Below, in pieces: positions 25,092-34,029 of a DNA stretch of 64,000 nt. Below the pieces are notes generated by a model that did no database searches, was not told where the DNA came from, and worked only from the letters and a program-made list of their open reading frames with translations. The stretch is from Arthrobacter_B citreus. GTDB taxonomy: Bacteria > Actinomycetota > Actinomycetes > Actinomycetales > Micrococcaceae. Both the position numbers and the translations under genes were made by a program. The stretch is from NCBI RefSeq assembly GCF_042429235.1, contig NZ_JBHMBA010000001.1. One strand, 5' to 3'. Each line of letters opens with the position of its first letter. Within the stretch, counting starts at the first letter, position 1.

Positions 25092-25877
25092 CTAGGCGCT
25101 CGCTGCTTCGGTGCTGGCCGCGGCTCCCGCAGGCCCCGGCCGGCCGAGGATCTCGTGTTGGAGCTTAACCAGAATCTTCGCCAGCCGGCGCGAGACCTGC
25201 ATCTGGGTCATTCCCAACCGTTCGCCGATGACGTGCTGCGGTTCCTCGTGGAAGTACCGGCGGGTGAGCATGTCCCGTTCGCTGTCATCGAGGGTGCGGA
25301 TGGCGTGGGCAAGGAGGACAAGGTTCTCCGCGTGCTCCAGGCGGCTGTCAACGTCTCCGTGGAACTCCGCCAGGCTGCCGCCCTCCAAGGGGGCATCCAG
25401 GGAGTCCGGCTGAAGGCTGCTCTGGCAATTCAGCGCCTCGGACACCGTTTTCTCGTCCACGCCAAGCTCGCTGGCCAGCTCCGGCATAGTGGGTTCCCGG
25501 ACCAGCTTTTGGGTCAGGGAGGGGTACACCTTGGCAATAGTGGTGCGCAGGTCCTGAACCTCCCGCGGCGGACGCACCATCCAGGACAGATCCCGCAGAT
25601 AGCGCTTGATCTCGCCGTGGATGGTGGGAATCGCGAACGCAGGGAAGTGTCGGCCGACTGCCGGATCAAAACGCTTCACTGCCTTGATGAGGCCAATGTA
25701 GGCCACTTGGCGAAGGTCGGCGCGGTCGCGCCCCGGGCCCATGTAGGCGCCGGCCACGCTGTCAGCCAGGTCCCGGTGCGCAAGGACCAACTCGTTGTGA
25801 AGGGCCTGCTGCAGGTCGCCGCGGGCACTGCGTGCTTCGGTGAAAGGGGCGAGGGAATCCAGCTCGGGAGGCGTCAT
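25092..25877 (-). CDS. SigB/SigF-family stress-type sigma factor
   Basis: A 261-residue group 3 sigma-70 factor. Region 2 includes DRADLRQVAYIGLIKAVKRFDP and FPAFAIPTIHGEIKRYLRDLSWMVRPPR, typical of SigB/SigF. Region 3 is PTMPELASELGVDEKTVSEALN; region 4 is LTRRYFHEEPQHVIGERLGMTQMQVSRRLAKIL. Such factors serve stress, osmotic or stationary-phase responses and are usually held by anti-sigma factors; none lies next to it here. The ATG at 25877 lacks a clear ribosome binding site. A GGGTAT at 26011-26016 on the minus strand could be a SigB-type -10 for self-activation, but no matching -35 was found. Confidence 0.9.
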   Translation of the reverse strand: MTPPELDSLAPFTEARSARGDLQQALHNELVLAHRDLADSVAGAYMGPGRDRADLRQVAYIGLIKAVKRFDPAVGRHFPAFAIPTIHGEIKRYLRDLSWMVRPPREVQDLRTTIAKVYPSLTQKLVREPTMPELASELGVDEKTVSEALNCQSSLQPDSLDAPLEGGSLAEFHGDVDSRLEHAENLVLLAHAIRTLDDSERDMLTRRYFHEEPQHVIGERLGMTQMQVSRRLAKILVKLQHEILGRPGPAGAAASTEAASA

Positions 25878-26117
25878 GGGGCAGCATTTCGTCGTTCCTG
25901 TGTAGCCCCCTGCTGGACTGCTCCTTAGGAAAACAGAAGCACCCTTAGTAATCAAGGGTTGCTGCGCGGAAATCTGAAAGATGCCTTTACTTCTCGGCAG
26001 AGAAGAAGGTATACCCCGCAGTGAGCACGCCGTGAAATGAAGTCCACCGCGAAATGAAGTCCGCCGTGAAAGAAGTCCTGGTCCCACCGGAACCGGCCGG
26101 AACGGCCAGCGCCTGGA

Positions 26118-26588
26118 TCAGCGCCGCCGTTTGCGGCGTTTGGGTTGCGCTGCTTTGCGCGTCCGGGACGGACGCGGAGGAGGAGATGGCTCTTGGGCGG
26201 CCGTGCCGGCCGGGGATGCAGCAGCCGGGAATCCGCTGTGCCCGGCCTGGTTCCCGGGGTCATCCAGCATGCGGCCCAGTCCCGCGAGCTGGTCAGGAAC
26301 CGCGTCGGCGGCTGTGGCCTGGGCCGCCTGTGGGTTGACTGGGCCTGCCCGCAGGCCGCCGCGCCTGGGAACCAGTACGGCGGCGGCGCCGATAACGGCC
26401 AGCCCGGAAGCCAGCACCAGCATGAGCATGGCGTAGAACCAGATCAGCGTCAGGTTGGCCGGAGCCGAAACGGGCGGGGTCAGGACGCCGGTGAGGCAAA
26501 TGAGCCAGAATGCGGCGCAGGCGCCGACTATGAGCCAGGCTGTCCGGGTGGGCAGGGAATACAGGAGGTAGTGCAGCTTCTGTTCCAT
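26118..26588 (-). CDS. hypothetical membrane protein with basic C-terminus
   Basis: A 156-residue protein with two transmembrane helices (about residues 15-37 and 48-73). The C-terminal half is disordered and rich in Ala, Pro and Gln, and it ends in a very basic stretch (RTRKAAQPKRRKRRR). No known family was recognised. ATG at 26588 has GGAGA upstream, better than the longer frame from 26684. The basic tail could bind nucleic acid or acidic membrane lipids; this is only a guess. It is in the same orientation as the sigma factor gene downstream, 240 bases away. Confidence 0.7.
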   Translation of the reverse strand: MEQKLHYLLYSLPTRTAWLIVGACAAFWLICLTGVLTPPVSAPANLTLIWFYAMLMLVLASGLAVIGAAAVLVPRRGGLRAGPVNPQAAQATAADAVPDQLAGLGRMLDDPGNQAGHSGFPAAASPAGTAAQEPSPPPRPSRTRKAAQPKRRKRRR

Positions 26589-26693
26589 GTGCGGGTCTCC
26601 TGGGGGAGAAGGCCGTGGCGCCGTCTGCTCGACGTTCCCAAGCTTAGGCAGCGCCGACGGGGCCCGGACAGCCTCCGCCCCCATGTGGACCCG

Positions 26694-27434
26694 CTAGGGG
26701 GCGTTTGTTCCGAGAGGGGTTGCCGGACCGCTGGATTCCTCCACAATGACCAGGACGTCACCGGTGGGATGCTGCTGGGCGACGGCATCAGTCAGCGGCT
26801 GGACCTGCTCGGCCGGCACCCGGACGTTGATGCTGCCGGTTCGCCCGCTTGTTCCAAGCCAGTGCAGCTGCACCTGCGGAGCCGCGTCTGAACCGAGCCA
26901 TGCCCTGAAGGCATCCGCCGCCTCGCGCAGCTGTTGTTCGCTGAACCGTGTCGTGGCTGGGATGGCTCCGGCGCTGGAAACCATTGCCTCGGCCTCGGGG
27001 GTGGTAACGGCAACGTGGAGCTGGCCGTCCTCAATCCAGGCATCGGAGTATGCCGCGCCAAGGTCCGTTTTCAGCTGGGTGTGGAGCAGCAGGAGATCCG
27101 TCATTTGATCCTCCGTGAGTGTTGCGGGGTCCGGGGCTGACGGCGTCGCGGCCGCATATTCCGTTGGTTCGGGGCCGGTGCTTGGCGCGCCGGCGGTGCT
27201 GTCCCCAGCCTGTCCCGGCGATTCGGGCGAGGAGGTGGATCCGGAATCCGGCAGCTGGGCCGCCGGTGATGCAGTTTCCTGGCCGCAGCCGCCGAGGGCC
27301 AGCAGGGCCGCCAGTGAAAGGCCGGTGAGCACCCGCGGCACAGCGGGCCGGTCCGTGGAGGAGGCTCGGAAGTCTGTTGGTGAAGCGGTGCGGTCAAATG
27401 GGCGGCTGTGATGTGGGTGGATCATTGGGAACAT
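26694..27434 (-). CDS. hypothetical lipoprotein
   Basis: A 246-residue protein with a long basic N-region, a hydrophobic stretch and lipobox LALGGC near residue 45, followed by a Ser/Pro/Thr-rich tether. The remaining ~150 residues form an alpha/beta domain (LTEDQMTDLLLLHTQLKTDLG, LHVAVTTPEAEAM, DVLVIVEESS) that I could not match to a family. ATG at 27434 has a strong AGGAGG and excludes the longer frame. It lies directly downstream of the secreted serine protease, after a hairpin, so a pro-region, chaperone or inhibitor role is conceivable but unsupported. Confidence 0.75.
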   Translation of the reverse strand: MFPMIHPHHSRPFDRTASPTDFRASSTDRPAVPRVLTGLSLAALLALGGCGQETASPAAQLPDSGSTSSPESPGQAGDSTAGAPSTGPEPTEYAAATPSAPDPATLTEDQMTDLLLLHTQLKTDLGAAYSDAWIEDGQLHVAVTTPEAEAMVSSAGAIPATTRFSEQQLREAADAFRAWLGSDAAPQVQLHWLGTSGRTGSINVRVPAEQVQPLTDAVAQQHPTGDVLVIVEESSGPATPLGTNAP

Positions 27435-27475
27435 GGAACCTCCTGGCATCGGTCCACTACATGCACGTAATACCA

Positions 27476-27508
27476 AAGCGGGCCCCGGCACAAGACCGGG
27501 ACCCGCTT
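27476..27508 (-). terminator. terminator hairpin after the serine protease gene
   Basis: A 13-bp stem with one mismatch (AAGCGGG-C-CCCGG pairing with CCGGG-A-CCCGCTT) and a 7-base loop lies 25 bases after the protease stop. It is followed on the minus strand by TTGGTATT, a weak T-rich stretch. It fits an intrinsic terminator. Confidence 0.7.
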
Positions 27509-27532
27509 CGGTTATGTCACGCTAACTGCAGA

Positions 27533-30211
27533 TTAGGCATCCTGCATCTGGCGGCGGCGGTTGATCAGCAGGGCGCTGATTCCACCGGCCGTGAGCAGTG
27601 CGCCTGCTCCGGCGAACAGACCCATGCCGGCTACACCGGTGTCGGGCAGGCCGTCACCGTTGTTGTCCGGAGCCGGGGTCGGCGTCGGGGTCGGCGTCGG
27701 GTTGCCCGGCTGGGGTGCCGGGGTCGGGCCGGGCACTACGGGCGGAGCCTCGGGTTCGATGACCACCGCGGTAACCGTGAAGTTCACAACTGACGGCTCC
27801 GAAACGGCACCGCTGAGGTTCTGCACGGCCGAGACCGTGTAGCTGCCCGGAACCAGGGCCGGGAAACCGTTGACGCTCCAGCTGCCGTTGTCGGCAACCG
27901 TTGCGCTCAGGGTGTTCTCACCGATGGTGACTGCAACCTCGGCGCCGGCGGTGCCGGTGCCGGTGACCTCGCTGGGGTTCTCGCCCTCAACGAAGTCCTG
28001 TCCCTCGGTGAGGGACGTGATGGCGGCCTTCTCAAGGATGACCTTGAAATCGGCGGTTGCCGTCGGGGAGGTTTCCTTGCCGGCCAGGTCCTGCTTGGCC
28101 GTGACGGTGTACTCGCCGTAGGAGAGGGCTTCGTCCAGCTTCCATTCCCAGGTTCCGTCAGCCGCAACTGTTGCGGTGCCGGTCTCTGAAACAGCCGCCG
28201 TCGTGTTGGCGGTGTCGGATTCCTTGGCCGTGTTGTTGCCCTTGATTTCCAGGGAAACCTTGGCATCCACAGCGCCGGTGCCCGTGATGGTCGTGAGCGA
28301 ATCGGCGATCTGTGCGCCGGCTGCCGGGTTCGTGATGACCGGAGCGGCCAGCGGAGCTTCCTTGACCGTCAGCTCGTACGAAGCGGTCTTGGACTTGTTG
28401 AAGCCGTTGACAGCCTGGACCTTGAACTCCAGCGTGTCGCCTGCGGGAACGGTGGACGGAGCCGGGAAGCTCCAAGCACCGTTCACAACGTCAAGGTTGA
28501 TGGTGTCGTCGCCGCGGGTGAGCTTGACCGTGCTGCCGGCCGGAGCCGTGCCGGTAATGGCTTCGTCCGTGAGGACGGTGCCCTTGTCCTCGTGCGAGGT
28601 CAGCTCAGGTGCAGCAACGAAGACCGCAACGGAGTAGCCCTTGAGGTAGGTGAGACCGTCGGAAAGCGAGGTCGAGAACATGCGCTCCACACCCTCGCGG
28701 AGGCCGACGGCGCTGTTGATGCCCATGGCGTTGGCGCCCGAGATGGTCGAGCCGCCGGAGTCGCCCGGCTTGGCGTTGACTTCCAGCGTCGATTCGAAAC
28801 CGAACACGCCGCGGATATCTTCCTGGGTGCCCTTGTGGCCGCCCACATAGAAATCGCCGAGTGCGGTGACTTCACCGCAGCTCCAGCCGGTGGTGCGGCC
28901 GGACTTGCAGACCGGCGCGCCGATAACCGCATCCGCGGTACCGGTGATCTTGGTGGTTGCCGCGGTGAGATCCGAGGCGTCTTTCCACTGAGTGACCTCG
29001 GGCAGCAGATCAAGTTCGCTGTTGATCTCGTTGATGACAGCAACATCTGTACCGACGTTGCTTCCGGTTTCCAGATCGATGGGCGAATTCTTCGCGCCGC
29101 CGAACTGGGAGAAGCCCCAGGTGCCGAGCTCGGCAAGGAGTGCCGGATCATCCGTTCCACTGGCAGGGTCGCCCGTGGGATCGGTGAGGAGCGCCTCGGT
29201 GACGTCGCCGTCCTGCGTGCAGTGACCGGCAGTAATTACTGCAGGGTCACCGTCTGCATTGAATCCGTTGAAACCGATGGAGCACAGTGCGGCTCCTCCG
29301 GGAACAGGGCTGGCGTAACCCTGGCCGTTGACGACGTCTTCAACCGGAGTCGCCGTACCCGATGCGTCCACCACAGTCACATTGGCGTATTTTTTGGCGA
29401 TGGCTTCAGCCGGAGATCCGGCGACTTCAGCCAGATTCTTCGCGAGAACGGAGTCTCCCAAAGTGGCTGCTTTATCGACACTGATGAAGTAGCCCGAACC
29501 ATTCCACATGATGGACTGCAGGCCCTCTACACCGACGTTGGCAATGTAGTCGGCGCGGATCTTTTCGATGTTCGCGCGGTAGTCTCCCGAAAGGCTAACC
29601 GGGGCTGCGGTTTCTTCCTCTGCAGCAGGCTCTGCTGCTGCTTCCTCGGTTGCCTCGGCGCTCGGGGAAACAGGGGCTTCTCCGGCCGGAGCCTCTTCAG
29701 CTGCCTCAACTTCGGCGGGAGCCACCAGAGTGGCGTCCAGCTCGATGGCAAGAGCCTCAAGGGCGTCACCGGAACCGGTGATGACAATCTTCTCGTCTTC
29801 GATGGCGATGCCTACGAAGCCTTCGGTTGCCTGAAGCTCGGGAAGGGCATCCGCTGCCTTCTTGCCAAGCTCGCCGGCTGCTTCGAACTCTTCGACCGTC
29901 ATGCCCAGATCGCGGAGGAGTGCTTCAGCCAGACCGGGAGGAAGCGTTCCGGCTTCTTCGGTGGCTTCGGCGTCGTCAGCGGCGGCTTCTTCCGGAGCAG
30001 CTTCCTCATCCGTGACGGTTTCGTCAAGGGCGGGCTCGCTGGCCGGGGCCTCGGTGGCTGTGGTGACGGGAGCGTCGGTGGACGCGACGTCCGGCTCCCC
30101 TGTCGGTGAAGCAATGGCCGGGGAAGCAATGAATGCTCCGCTCACCGCCAGTGCTGTTGCGGCGCCTAGGGCGCCAACGCGTTTGTAAAACGCGCTCGTG
30201 TTGTCCTGCAT
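27533..30211 (-). CDS. secreted S1 serine protease with Ig-like repeats and LPDTG cell-wall anchor
   Basis: An 892-residue exported protein. After a signal peptide and an acidic Ala/Glu-rich pro-region (~40-195), a chymotrypsin-fold domain (~300-520) shows His in TAGHC (~329), Asp in GTDVAVI (~388) and Ser in PGDSGGS (~484), so the triad is complete. Three Ig-like repeats follow (each with a TGTG/ITGTA core), then a Pro/Thr linker and LPDTG near 854, a hydrophobic helix and NRRRQ. It resembles actinobacterial S1E (streptogrisin-like) proteases but is wall-anchored. ATG 30211 has GGGGG at good spacing; ATG 30223 has no site. Confidence 0.9.
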   Translation of the reverse strand: MQDNTSAFYKRVGALGAATALAVSGAFIASPAIASPTGEPDVASTDAPVTTATEAPASEPALDETVTDEEAAPEEAAADDAEATEEAGTLPPGLAEALLRDLGMTVEEFEAAGELGKKAADALPELQATEGFVGIAIEDEKIVITGSGDALEALAIELDATLVAPAEVEAAEEAPAGEAPVSPSAEATEEAAAEPAAEEETAAPVSLSGDYRANIEKIRADYIANVGVEGLQSIMWNGSGYFISVDKAATLGDSVLAKNLAEVAGSPAEAIAKKYANVTVVDASGTATPVEDVVNGQGYASPVPGGAALCSIGFNGFNADGDPAVITAGHCTQDGDVTEALLTDPTGDPASGTDDPALLAELGTWGFSQFGGAKNSPIDLETGSNVGTDVAVINEINSELDLLPEVTQWKDASDLTAATTKITGTADAVIGAPVCKSGRTTGWSCGEVTALGDFYVGGHKGTQEDIRGVFGFESTLEVNAKPGDSGGSTISGANAMGINSAVGLREGVERMFSTSLSDGLTYLKGYSVAVFVAAPELTSHEDKGTVLTDEAITGTAPAGSTVKLTRGDDTINLDVVNGAWSFPAPSTVPAGDTLEFKVQAVNGFNKSKTASYELTVKEAPLAAPVITNPAAGAQIADSLTTITGTGAVDAKVSLEIKGNNTAKESDTANTTAAVSETGTATVAADGTWEWKLDEALSYGEYTVTAKQDLAGKETSPTATADFKVILEKAAITSLTEGQDFVEGENPSEVTGTGTAGAEVAVTIGENTLSATVADNGSWSVNGFPALVPGSYTVSAVQNLSGAVSEPSVVNFTVTAVVIEPEAPPVVPGPTPAPQPGNPTPTPTPTPAPDNNGDGLPDTGVAGMGLFAGAGALLTAGGISALLINRRRQMQDA

Positions 30212-30394
30212 TGAAACCCCCATTTATATGCTGGCACAGACCCCATCCCCACACTGGGCACAGGTGTGGACCTGGCCGAAGAAATGCAGAGTCGAGACTG
30301 AGTGGAATGGCCGTCCACCAACAAGGCAGACAAAGCTCACGCACAGCATAGCGGCAGGTGAGAAATCTAACAAGAGTACTTACTGTTTTTGCCC

Positions 30395-30946
30395 TTAGGT
30401 CCGGCGCAGGCCGGCTTGTCTGGTCCGATATGAACGGACATGCTCCCGATTGGCGCAGTTTCCGGTGTCGCAGTAACGCTTCGACCGGTTTCTGGTGAGG
30501 TCCAGGAGAACCGCGTCGCAGTCATCCGCCGCACAGGTTCTGAGCCGGTCAAGCTCTCCGCTGCGGAGTGCATCGGCGAAGGCCATGGCCGCCTCCGTCG
30601 CCATCCTGTCCTCCAGGGGAGCATCCGGTGAAGTGCAGTGAAGGTGCCATCCCCAACCATCGTGGCGGACCACCCGCGGCAAGGCGCGCGCGTTCCGCAG
30701 GAGTTGATTCGCTCCGGATGCAAGAGCTTTTTCATCCGCCGTCCATAACTGCCGCAGGCGGGCACGCAGATGCCGGACGGCCCGCAGCTCGCCGGTGGTG
30801 CCCGCGCGCGACCCGCTGAAACCCTGCACGGTGAGGAAATGATCAAGATCCCCGGCGGTCAGCAGACCGTCAATTTTCGGCACGTCCGTGTTGATCAAGG
30901 CGGCCACGGTCTGCAGCGCAACCTCCGTGTCATGTGTAAAAGCCAT
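30395..30946 (-). CDS. CGNR zinc-finger (ABATE-type) transcription regulator
   Basis: A 183-residue protein. The N-terminal helical ABATE-type domain reads ALQTVAALINTDVPKIDGLLTAGDLDHFL. The C-terminus has the CGNR-type zinc finger CAADDCDAVLLDLTRNRSKRYCDTGNCANREHV, with paired cysteines; here the last pair reads DTGNCANR in place of CGNR. Such proteins are thought to bind DNA as stress or ligand-responsive regulators. It is divergent from an EamA exporter, a pairing typical for local regulation. ATG 30946 has AGGGG ahead; ATG 30961 would add five residues. Confidence 0.85.
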   Translation of the reverse strand: MAFTHDTEVALQTVAALINTDVPKIDGLLTAGDLDHFLTVQGFSGSRAGTTGELRAVRHLRARLRQLWTADEKALASGANQLLRNARALPRVVRHDGWGWHLHCTSPDAPLEDRMATEAAMAFADALRSGELDRLRTCAADDCDAVLLDLTRNRSKRYCDTGNCANREHVRSYRTRQAGLRRT

Positions 30947-31054
30947 CTTGACCCCTGACATCTTTTTGCAAACTCTTTTCAGTGTAAGGGTCTTTGGCGC
31001 ACAATGAACCTGACTGGTCCTCAGGGACAAGCTCAAAACGTCCACGAGGTGCCC

Positions 31055-32050
31055 ATGAACCGCTCTGTCAACAGCTCCCGTCACCAGGTCAGGAGCCCCT
31101 CCGGCCAATCCGGGGGAACATCCGCGCTGGCGGTGGCTCTGCTCTCGTCGGCCGTTTTTGGACTGTCAGGATCCTTTGCCAAGTCCCTGCTGGATACCGG
31201 CTGGACCTCCACCTCCGCTGTCGCTGTGCGCATGGGAGGGGCGGCGCTGGTGCTGCTGGTCCCGGCCTTGATTGCCTTGCACGGCCGTTGGCACCAGGTG
31301 CGTGAGAACTGGAAAACCATCCTCGCCTTCGGCTTTATTGGTGTGGCCGGATGCCAGTTCTTTTACTTCAACGCTGTCGCCCGCCTGTCCGTGGGGGTGG
31401 CGCTGCTGCTGGAATTCCTGGCTCCGGTGCTGATGGTGCTGTGGATTTGGGCGTCCACACAGCGCCGGCCCGGGGGGAAAACCATCGGTGGAGCGCTTGC
31501 CGCGGTCACCGGACTGGTGCTCGTGCTGGACATTACCGGTGAGGTCCGGGTGGATCCGGTGGGGGTGCTGTGGGGGTTGGCCGCCGCCGTATGCCTGGCG
31601 ATTTACTTCTTCATCACCGCCCGGCAAAACGATTCCCTGCCCCCGCTGGTGCTGGCCACCGGCGGCATGCTGGTGGGAGCGGTAACCATGCTGCTGCTGG
31701 GTGCCACCGGGGTGCTGCCCACCGGGTTCAACACCGATGACGTGGTGCTGGCCGGCGTGGTTACCTCCTGGTGGGTGCCGCTGGCCGGACTCGTCCTGTT
31801 GTCCACCGTGCTCGCCTACGTCACCGGAATCGTGGCTGCCCGCCGGCTGGGTTCACGGGTGGCGTCCTTTGTTTCCCTGACCGAAGTGCTCTTTGCCGTC
31901 CTCTGGGCGTGGCTGCTCCTTTCGGAGCTGCCGCGTCCGATCCAACTCGTCGGCGGCGCACTGATCGTCCTGGGTGTGGTGCTGGTGCGTGCCGACAAGC
32001 GGGCAGGACTGCCCGGAGAACTTCCCGACGACCCGGCGCCAACCCCCTGA
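31055..32050 (+). CDS. EamA/RhtA-type drug/metabolite transporter
   Basis: A 331-residue protein with ten helices in two EamA repeats. The first repeat starts LAVALLSSAVFGLSGSFAKSLLDTGWTSTSAVAVRMGGAAL, the second has GVLWGLAAAVCLAIYFFITARQ and PIQLVGGALIVLGVVLVR. RhtA-like members export amino acids or metabolites. ATG at 31055 has GAGG upstream; the longer frame from 31004 has no site. It is divergent from the CGNR regulator and may be its target. Confidence 0.88.
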   Translation: MNRSVNSSRHQVRSPSGQSGGTSALAVALLSSAVFGLSGSFAKSLLDTGWTSTSAVAVRMGGAALVLLVPALIALHGRWHQVRENWKTILAFGFIGVAGCQFFYFNAVARLSVGVALLLEFLAPVLMVLWIWASTQRRPGGKTIGGALAAVTGLVLVLDITGEVRVDPVGVLWGLAAAVCLAIYFFITARQNDSLPPLVLATGGMLVGAVTMLLLGATGVLPTGFNTDDVVLAGVVTSWWVPLAGLVLLSTVLAYVTGIVAARRLGSRVASFVSLTEVLFAVLWAWLLLSELPRPIQLVGGALIVLGVVLVRADKRAGLPGELPDDPAPTP

Positions 32051-32079
32051 ACCCGGCCGGCGCCGCCCACCCCCGGAAC

Positions 32080-33648
32080 CTAGCCCTGCGGCTCGGTCTG
32101 TTCCACCCGGTCCACGGGCGCCTCAGCCGCGGAACCGGCATCCACCCGGATCTCGCGCTTGAGGATCTTTCCGGTCGGACCCTTGGGCAGGGCATCGGTC
32201 AGGACCACCCGGCGCGGATACTTGTATGCCGCCAGCCGATCCTTGGCGAAGTCGCGGATCTCCAGCAGCAGCGACTCGCGGCCGGCGTCGTCCCCGGGCA
32301 GGACGTCCTCCTTCAAGCCCACCACTGCAACGATTTCCTCGCCGTGAAGCTCATCCGGCACGCCGATGACCGCGGCCTCGGCCACCGCAGGGTGTTCGTA
32401 CAGGACTTCTTCGACTTCCCGCGGATACACGTTGTAGCCGCCGCGCAGAATCACGTCCTTTTTACGGTCCACGATGTACAGGTTGCCCGCCTCATCGGCG
32501 CGGGCCAGGTCGCCGCTCCTGAACCAGCCGTCCGGAATGGCGGCCTGCGTCGCTTCGGGATTGTTCCAGTACCCCTTCATGACGCCCGTTCCGCGCACCG
32601 CCAGCTCACCGACGTCGCCCACCGGAACCTCGGAGCCGTCCGGATCCACGATCCGCACTTCCATGCCCTCCACCGTCTTTCCAATGGAGCCTGCCATGCG
32701 GTCCGGCCCCGGAAGGTTGAAGGAGACCACGGGCGATGTTTCCGACAGCCCGTAGCCTTCCAGCAGCTGGGTGCCGAACACCCGCTCGAACTCGTGCAGG
32801 ACCTCCAGGGGCATTGCGGATCCGCCGGTGATGGCGCCGCGCAGGGTGGAGACATCGGTGGAGGCCAGGTCCGGATGCCGCAGCATGCCCACATACATGG
32901 TCGGCACGCCCTCGAAGATGGTCACGCCGTCGCGCTCGATAATCTCCAGTGCCTTCCCGGCATCAAAGCGCGGCAGGAGACTGATGGATGCTCCGACCAT
33001 GACGGCAGAGTTCAGGGCCGAAGTCTGGCCGAAGACGTGGAAGAACGGCAGTCCGCCGAAGATCACGTCGGATTCCAGGGTGTGCAGCAGAATCCGCGAA
33101 ATATCGGCGTTGCTGCGCAGATTGTTGTGCGTCAGGGCCGCTCCCTTGGGCCTGCCGGTGGTTCCGGAGGTGTAGAGGATGACGGCGATGTCCTCGCCGT
33201 CGACTTCCGCCAGCTCAGGTGCCGGATCCGTTTCGGCCAGCAGCTGCATGAACGCCCCGGAGTCCACGGGAATGACTGGGACGCCGCCGGCCTCTTCGGC
33301 GCCGCCGAGAGCTTCGGCCAGGATGCCCTCCCACGCGAAAACCAGCCGGGCCCCGGAATCGGAGAGGTGATAGGCCACCTCGCGGGCCTTCAGCAGCGGG
33401 TTCATGGGCACCACCACCGCGCCGTAGCGAAGTACGCCGTAATAGACGAAGGCCATCTGCGGGATGTTGGGCATGATCAGCGCCACGCGTTCTCCGGGGA
33501 CGATGCCGCGGTCCCGCAGCACGCCGGCCACCTTGGCGCTCATGGCGTCCAGCGCTGCATAGGTAATCGTGGTGTCGTCCAGTTTCAGGACCGTGCGGTC
33601 CGGAACCCGGGCGGCAGTCTCGGTCAGAATGCCGGCGAGGTTTTGCAT
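32080..33648 (-). CDS. fadD: long-chain fatty acid--CoA ligase
   Basis: A 522-residue ANL-superfamily ligase that activates a carboxylic acid with ATP and loads CoA. The AMP-binding P-loop is LYTSGTTGRPKGAALTHNN (~164-182), followed by YGLSETSPV and FRSGDLARADEAGNLYIVDRKKDVILRGGYNVYPREVE, the A8 hinge. The C-terminal catalytic lysine region is PKGPTGKILKREI. It is of the size of medium/long-chain FadD enzymes. The start has AAGGAG at ideal spacing. A TetR-type palindrome lies 75 bases upstream, suggesting control by an acyl-CoA-sensing repressor encoded elsewhere. Confidence 0.92.
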   Translation of the reverse strand: MQNLAGILTETAARVPDRTVLKLDDTTITYAALDAMSAKVAGVLRDRGIVPGERVALIMPNIPQMAFVYYGVLRYGAVVVPMNPLLKAREVAYHLSDSGARLVFAWEGILAEALGGAEEAGGVPVIPVDSGAFMQLLAETDPAPELAEVDGEDIAVILYTSGTTGRPKGAALTHNNLRSNADISRILLHTLESDVIFGGLPFFHVFGQTSALNSAVMVGASISLLPRFDAGKALEIIERDGVTIFEGVPTMYVGMLRHPDLASTDVSTLRGAITGGSAMPLEVLHEFERVFGTQLLEGYGLSETSPVVSFNLPGPDRMAGSIGKTVEGMEVRIVDPDGSEVPVGDVGELAVRGTGVMKGYWNNPEATQAAIPDGWFRSGDLARADEAGNLYIVDRKKDVILRGGYNVYPREVEEVLYEHPAVAEAAVIGVPDELHGEEIVAVVGLKEDVLPGDDAGRESLLLEIRDFAKDRLAAYKYPRRVVLTDALPKGPTGKILKREIRVDAGSAAEAPVDRVEQTEPQG

Positions 33649-33722
33649 GAAGATCTCCTTTGATCAGGCATGGACGTGCATTTAGCGGCGGGCACCGGCC
33701 GTGGCCGGGAGTGACTGGAATC

Positions 33723-33740
33723 ACATACCGAGCGGTATGT
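33723..33740. promoter_or_regulatory. TetR-type operator upstream of fadD
   Basis: A perfect 18-bp palindrome, ACATACCG-AG-CGGTATGT, lies 75 bases upstream of the fadD start. TetR-family regulators of lipid catabolism in actinobacteria bind similar ACCG-N2-CGGT cores. The cognate regulator is not in this window. Confidence 0.65.
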
Positions 33741-33835
33741 ATGCAGTCTAACCCCGGCTGGGCGCGTTGGGAGGGGTGGTCGCAGGAATTTCCCGCCCAC
33801 CGCGTGCCACCACTGATTCCCCTCCGCCTCGTGGC

Positions 33836-33892
33836 ATCCCTCCGCTGCGCACCGGAGGGATAACGCCAAACCGGAGGGAGACCGTCGGTCTC
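33836..33892. promoter_or_regulatory. hairpin and palindrome upstream of the SulP gene
   Basis: ATCCCTCCG pairs with CGGAGGGAT around an 8-base loop (33836-33861). Seventeen bases on, GAGACCG-T-CGGTCTC (33878-33892) is a perfect 15-base palindrome. The nonamer CCGGAGGGA occurs in both. The first could end a short antisense transcript; the second looks like an operator. The role is inferred only from position. Confidence 0.4.
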
Positions 33893-34029
33893 CACCAGGG
33901 GACCGCCCGCTACCCGCTCTCGCTGCGGAAGCTGCCCGCCCGCTCCCGGTAATCTGGAAGTGGATCCGAGTGCCGCCGGGGGATCCGGCGGATTGGATCC
34001 GCCCTTCGAAGAAGCCAAAGGAAACCTCC

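Larger units (their letters stand above)
33649..34029. promoter_or_regulatory. 381-base gene-free divergent region between fadD and the SulP gene
   Basis: No coding sequence is supported here. The fadD side holds the ACATACCG/CGGTATGT operator (33723-33740). The SulP side holds a 9-bp-stem hairpin (33836-33861), two copies of CCGGAGGGA (33852-33860, 33871-33879) and an adjoining palindrome (33878-33892). Promoter hexamers could not be assigned with confidence. Confidence 0.5.

Noticed and set aside
28592..30109. 505-codon plus-strand frame opposite the serine protease
   Set aside because: The opposite strand has a signal peptide, a full catalytic triad and a sorting signal. This frame has no domain or start signal.
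31771..33663. 630-codon plus-strand frame opposite fadD
   Set aside because: It overlaps EamA and is antisense to a clear acyl-CoA ligase. It is His/Gln/Arg-rich as expected for a shadow.
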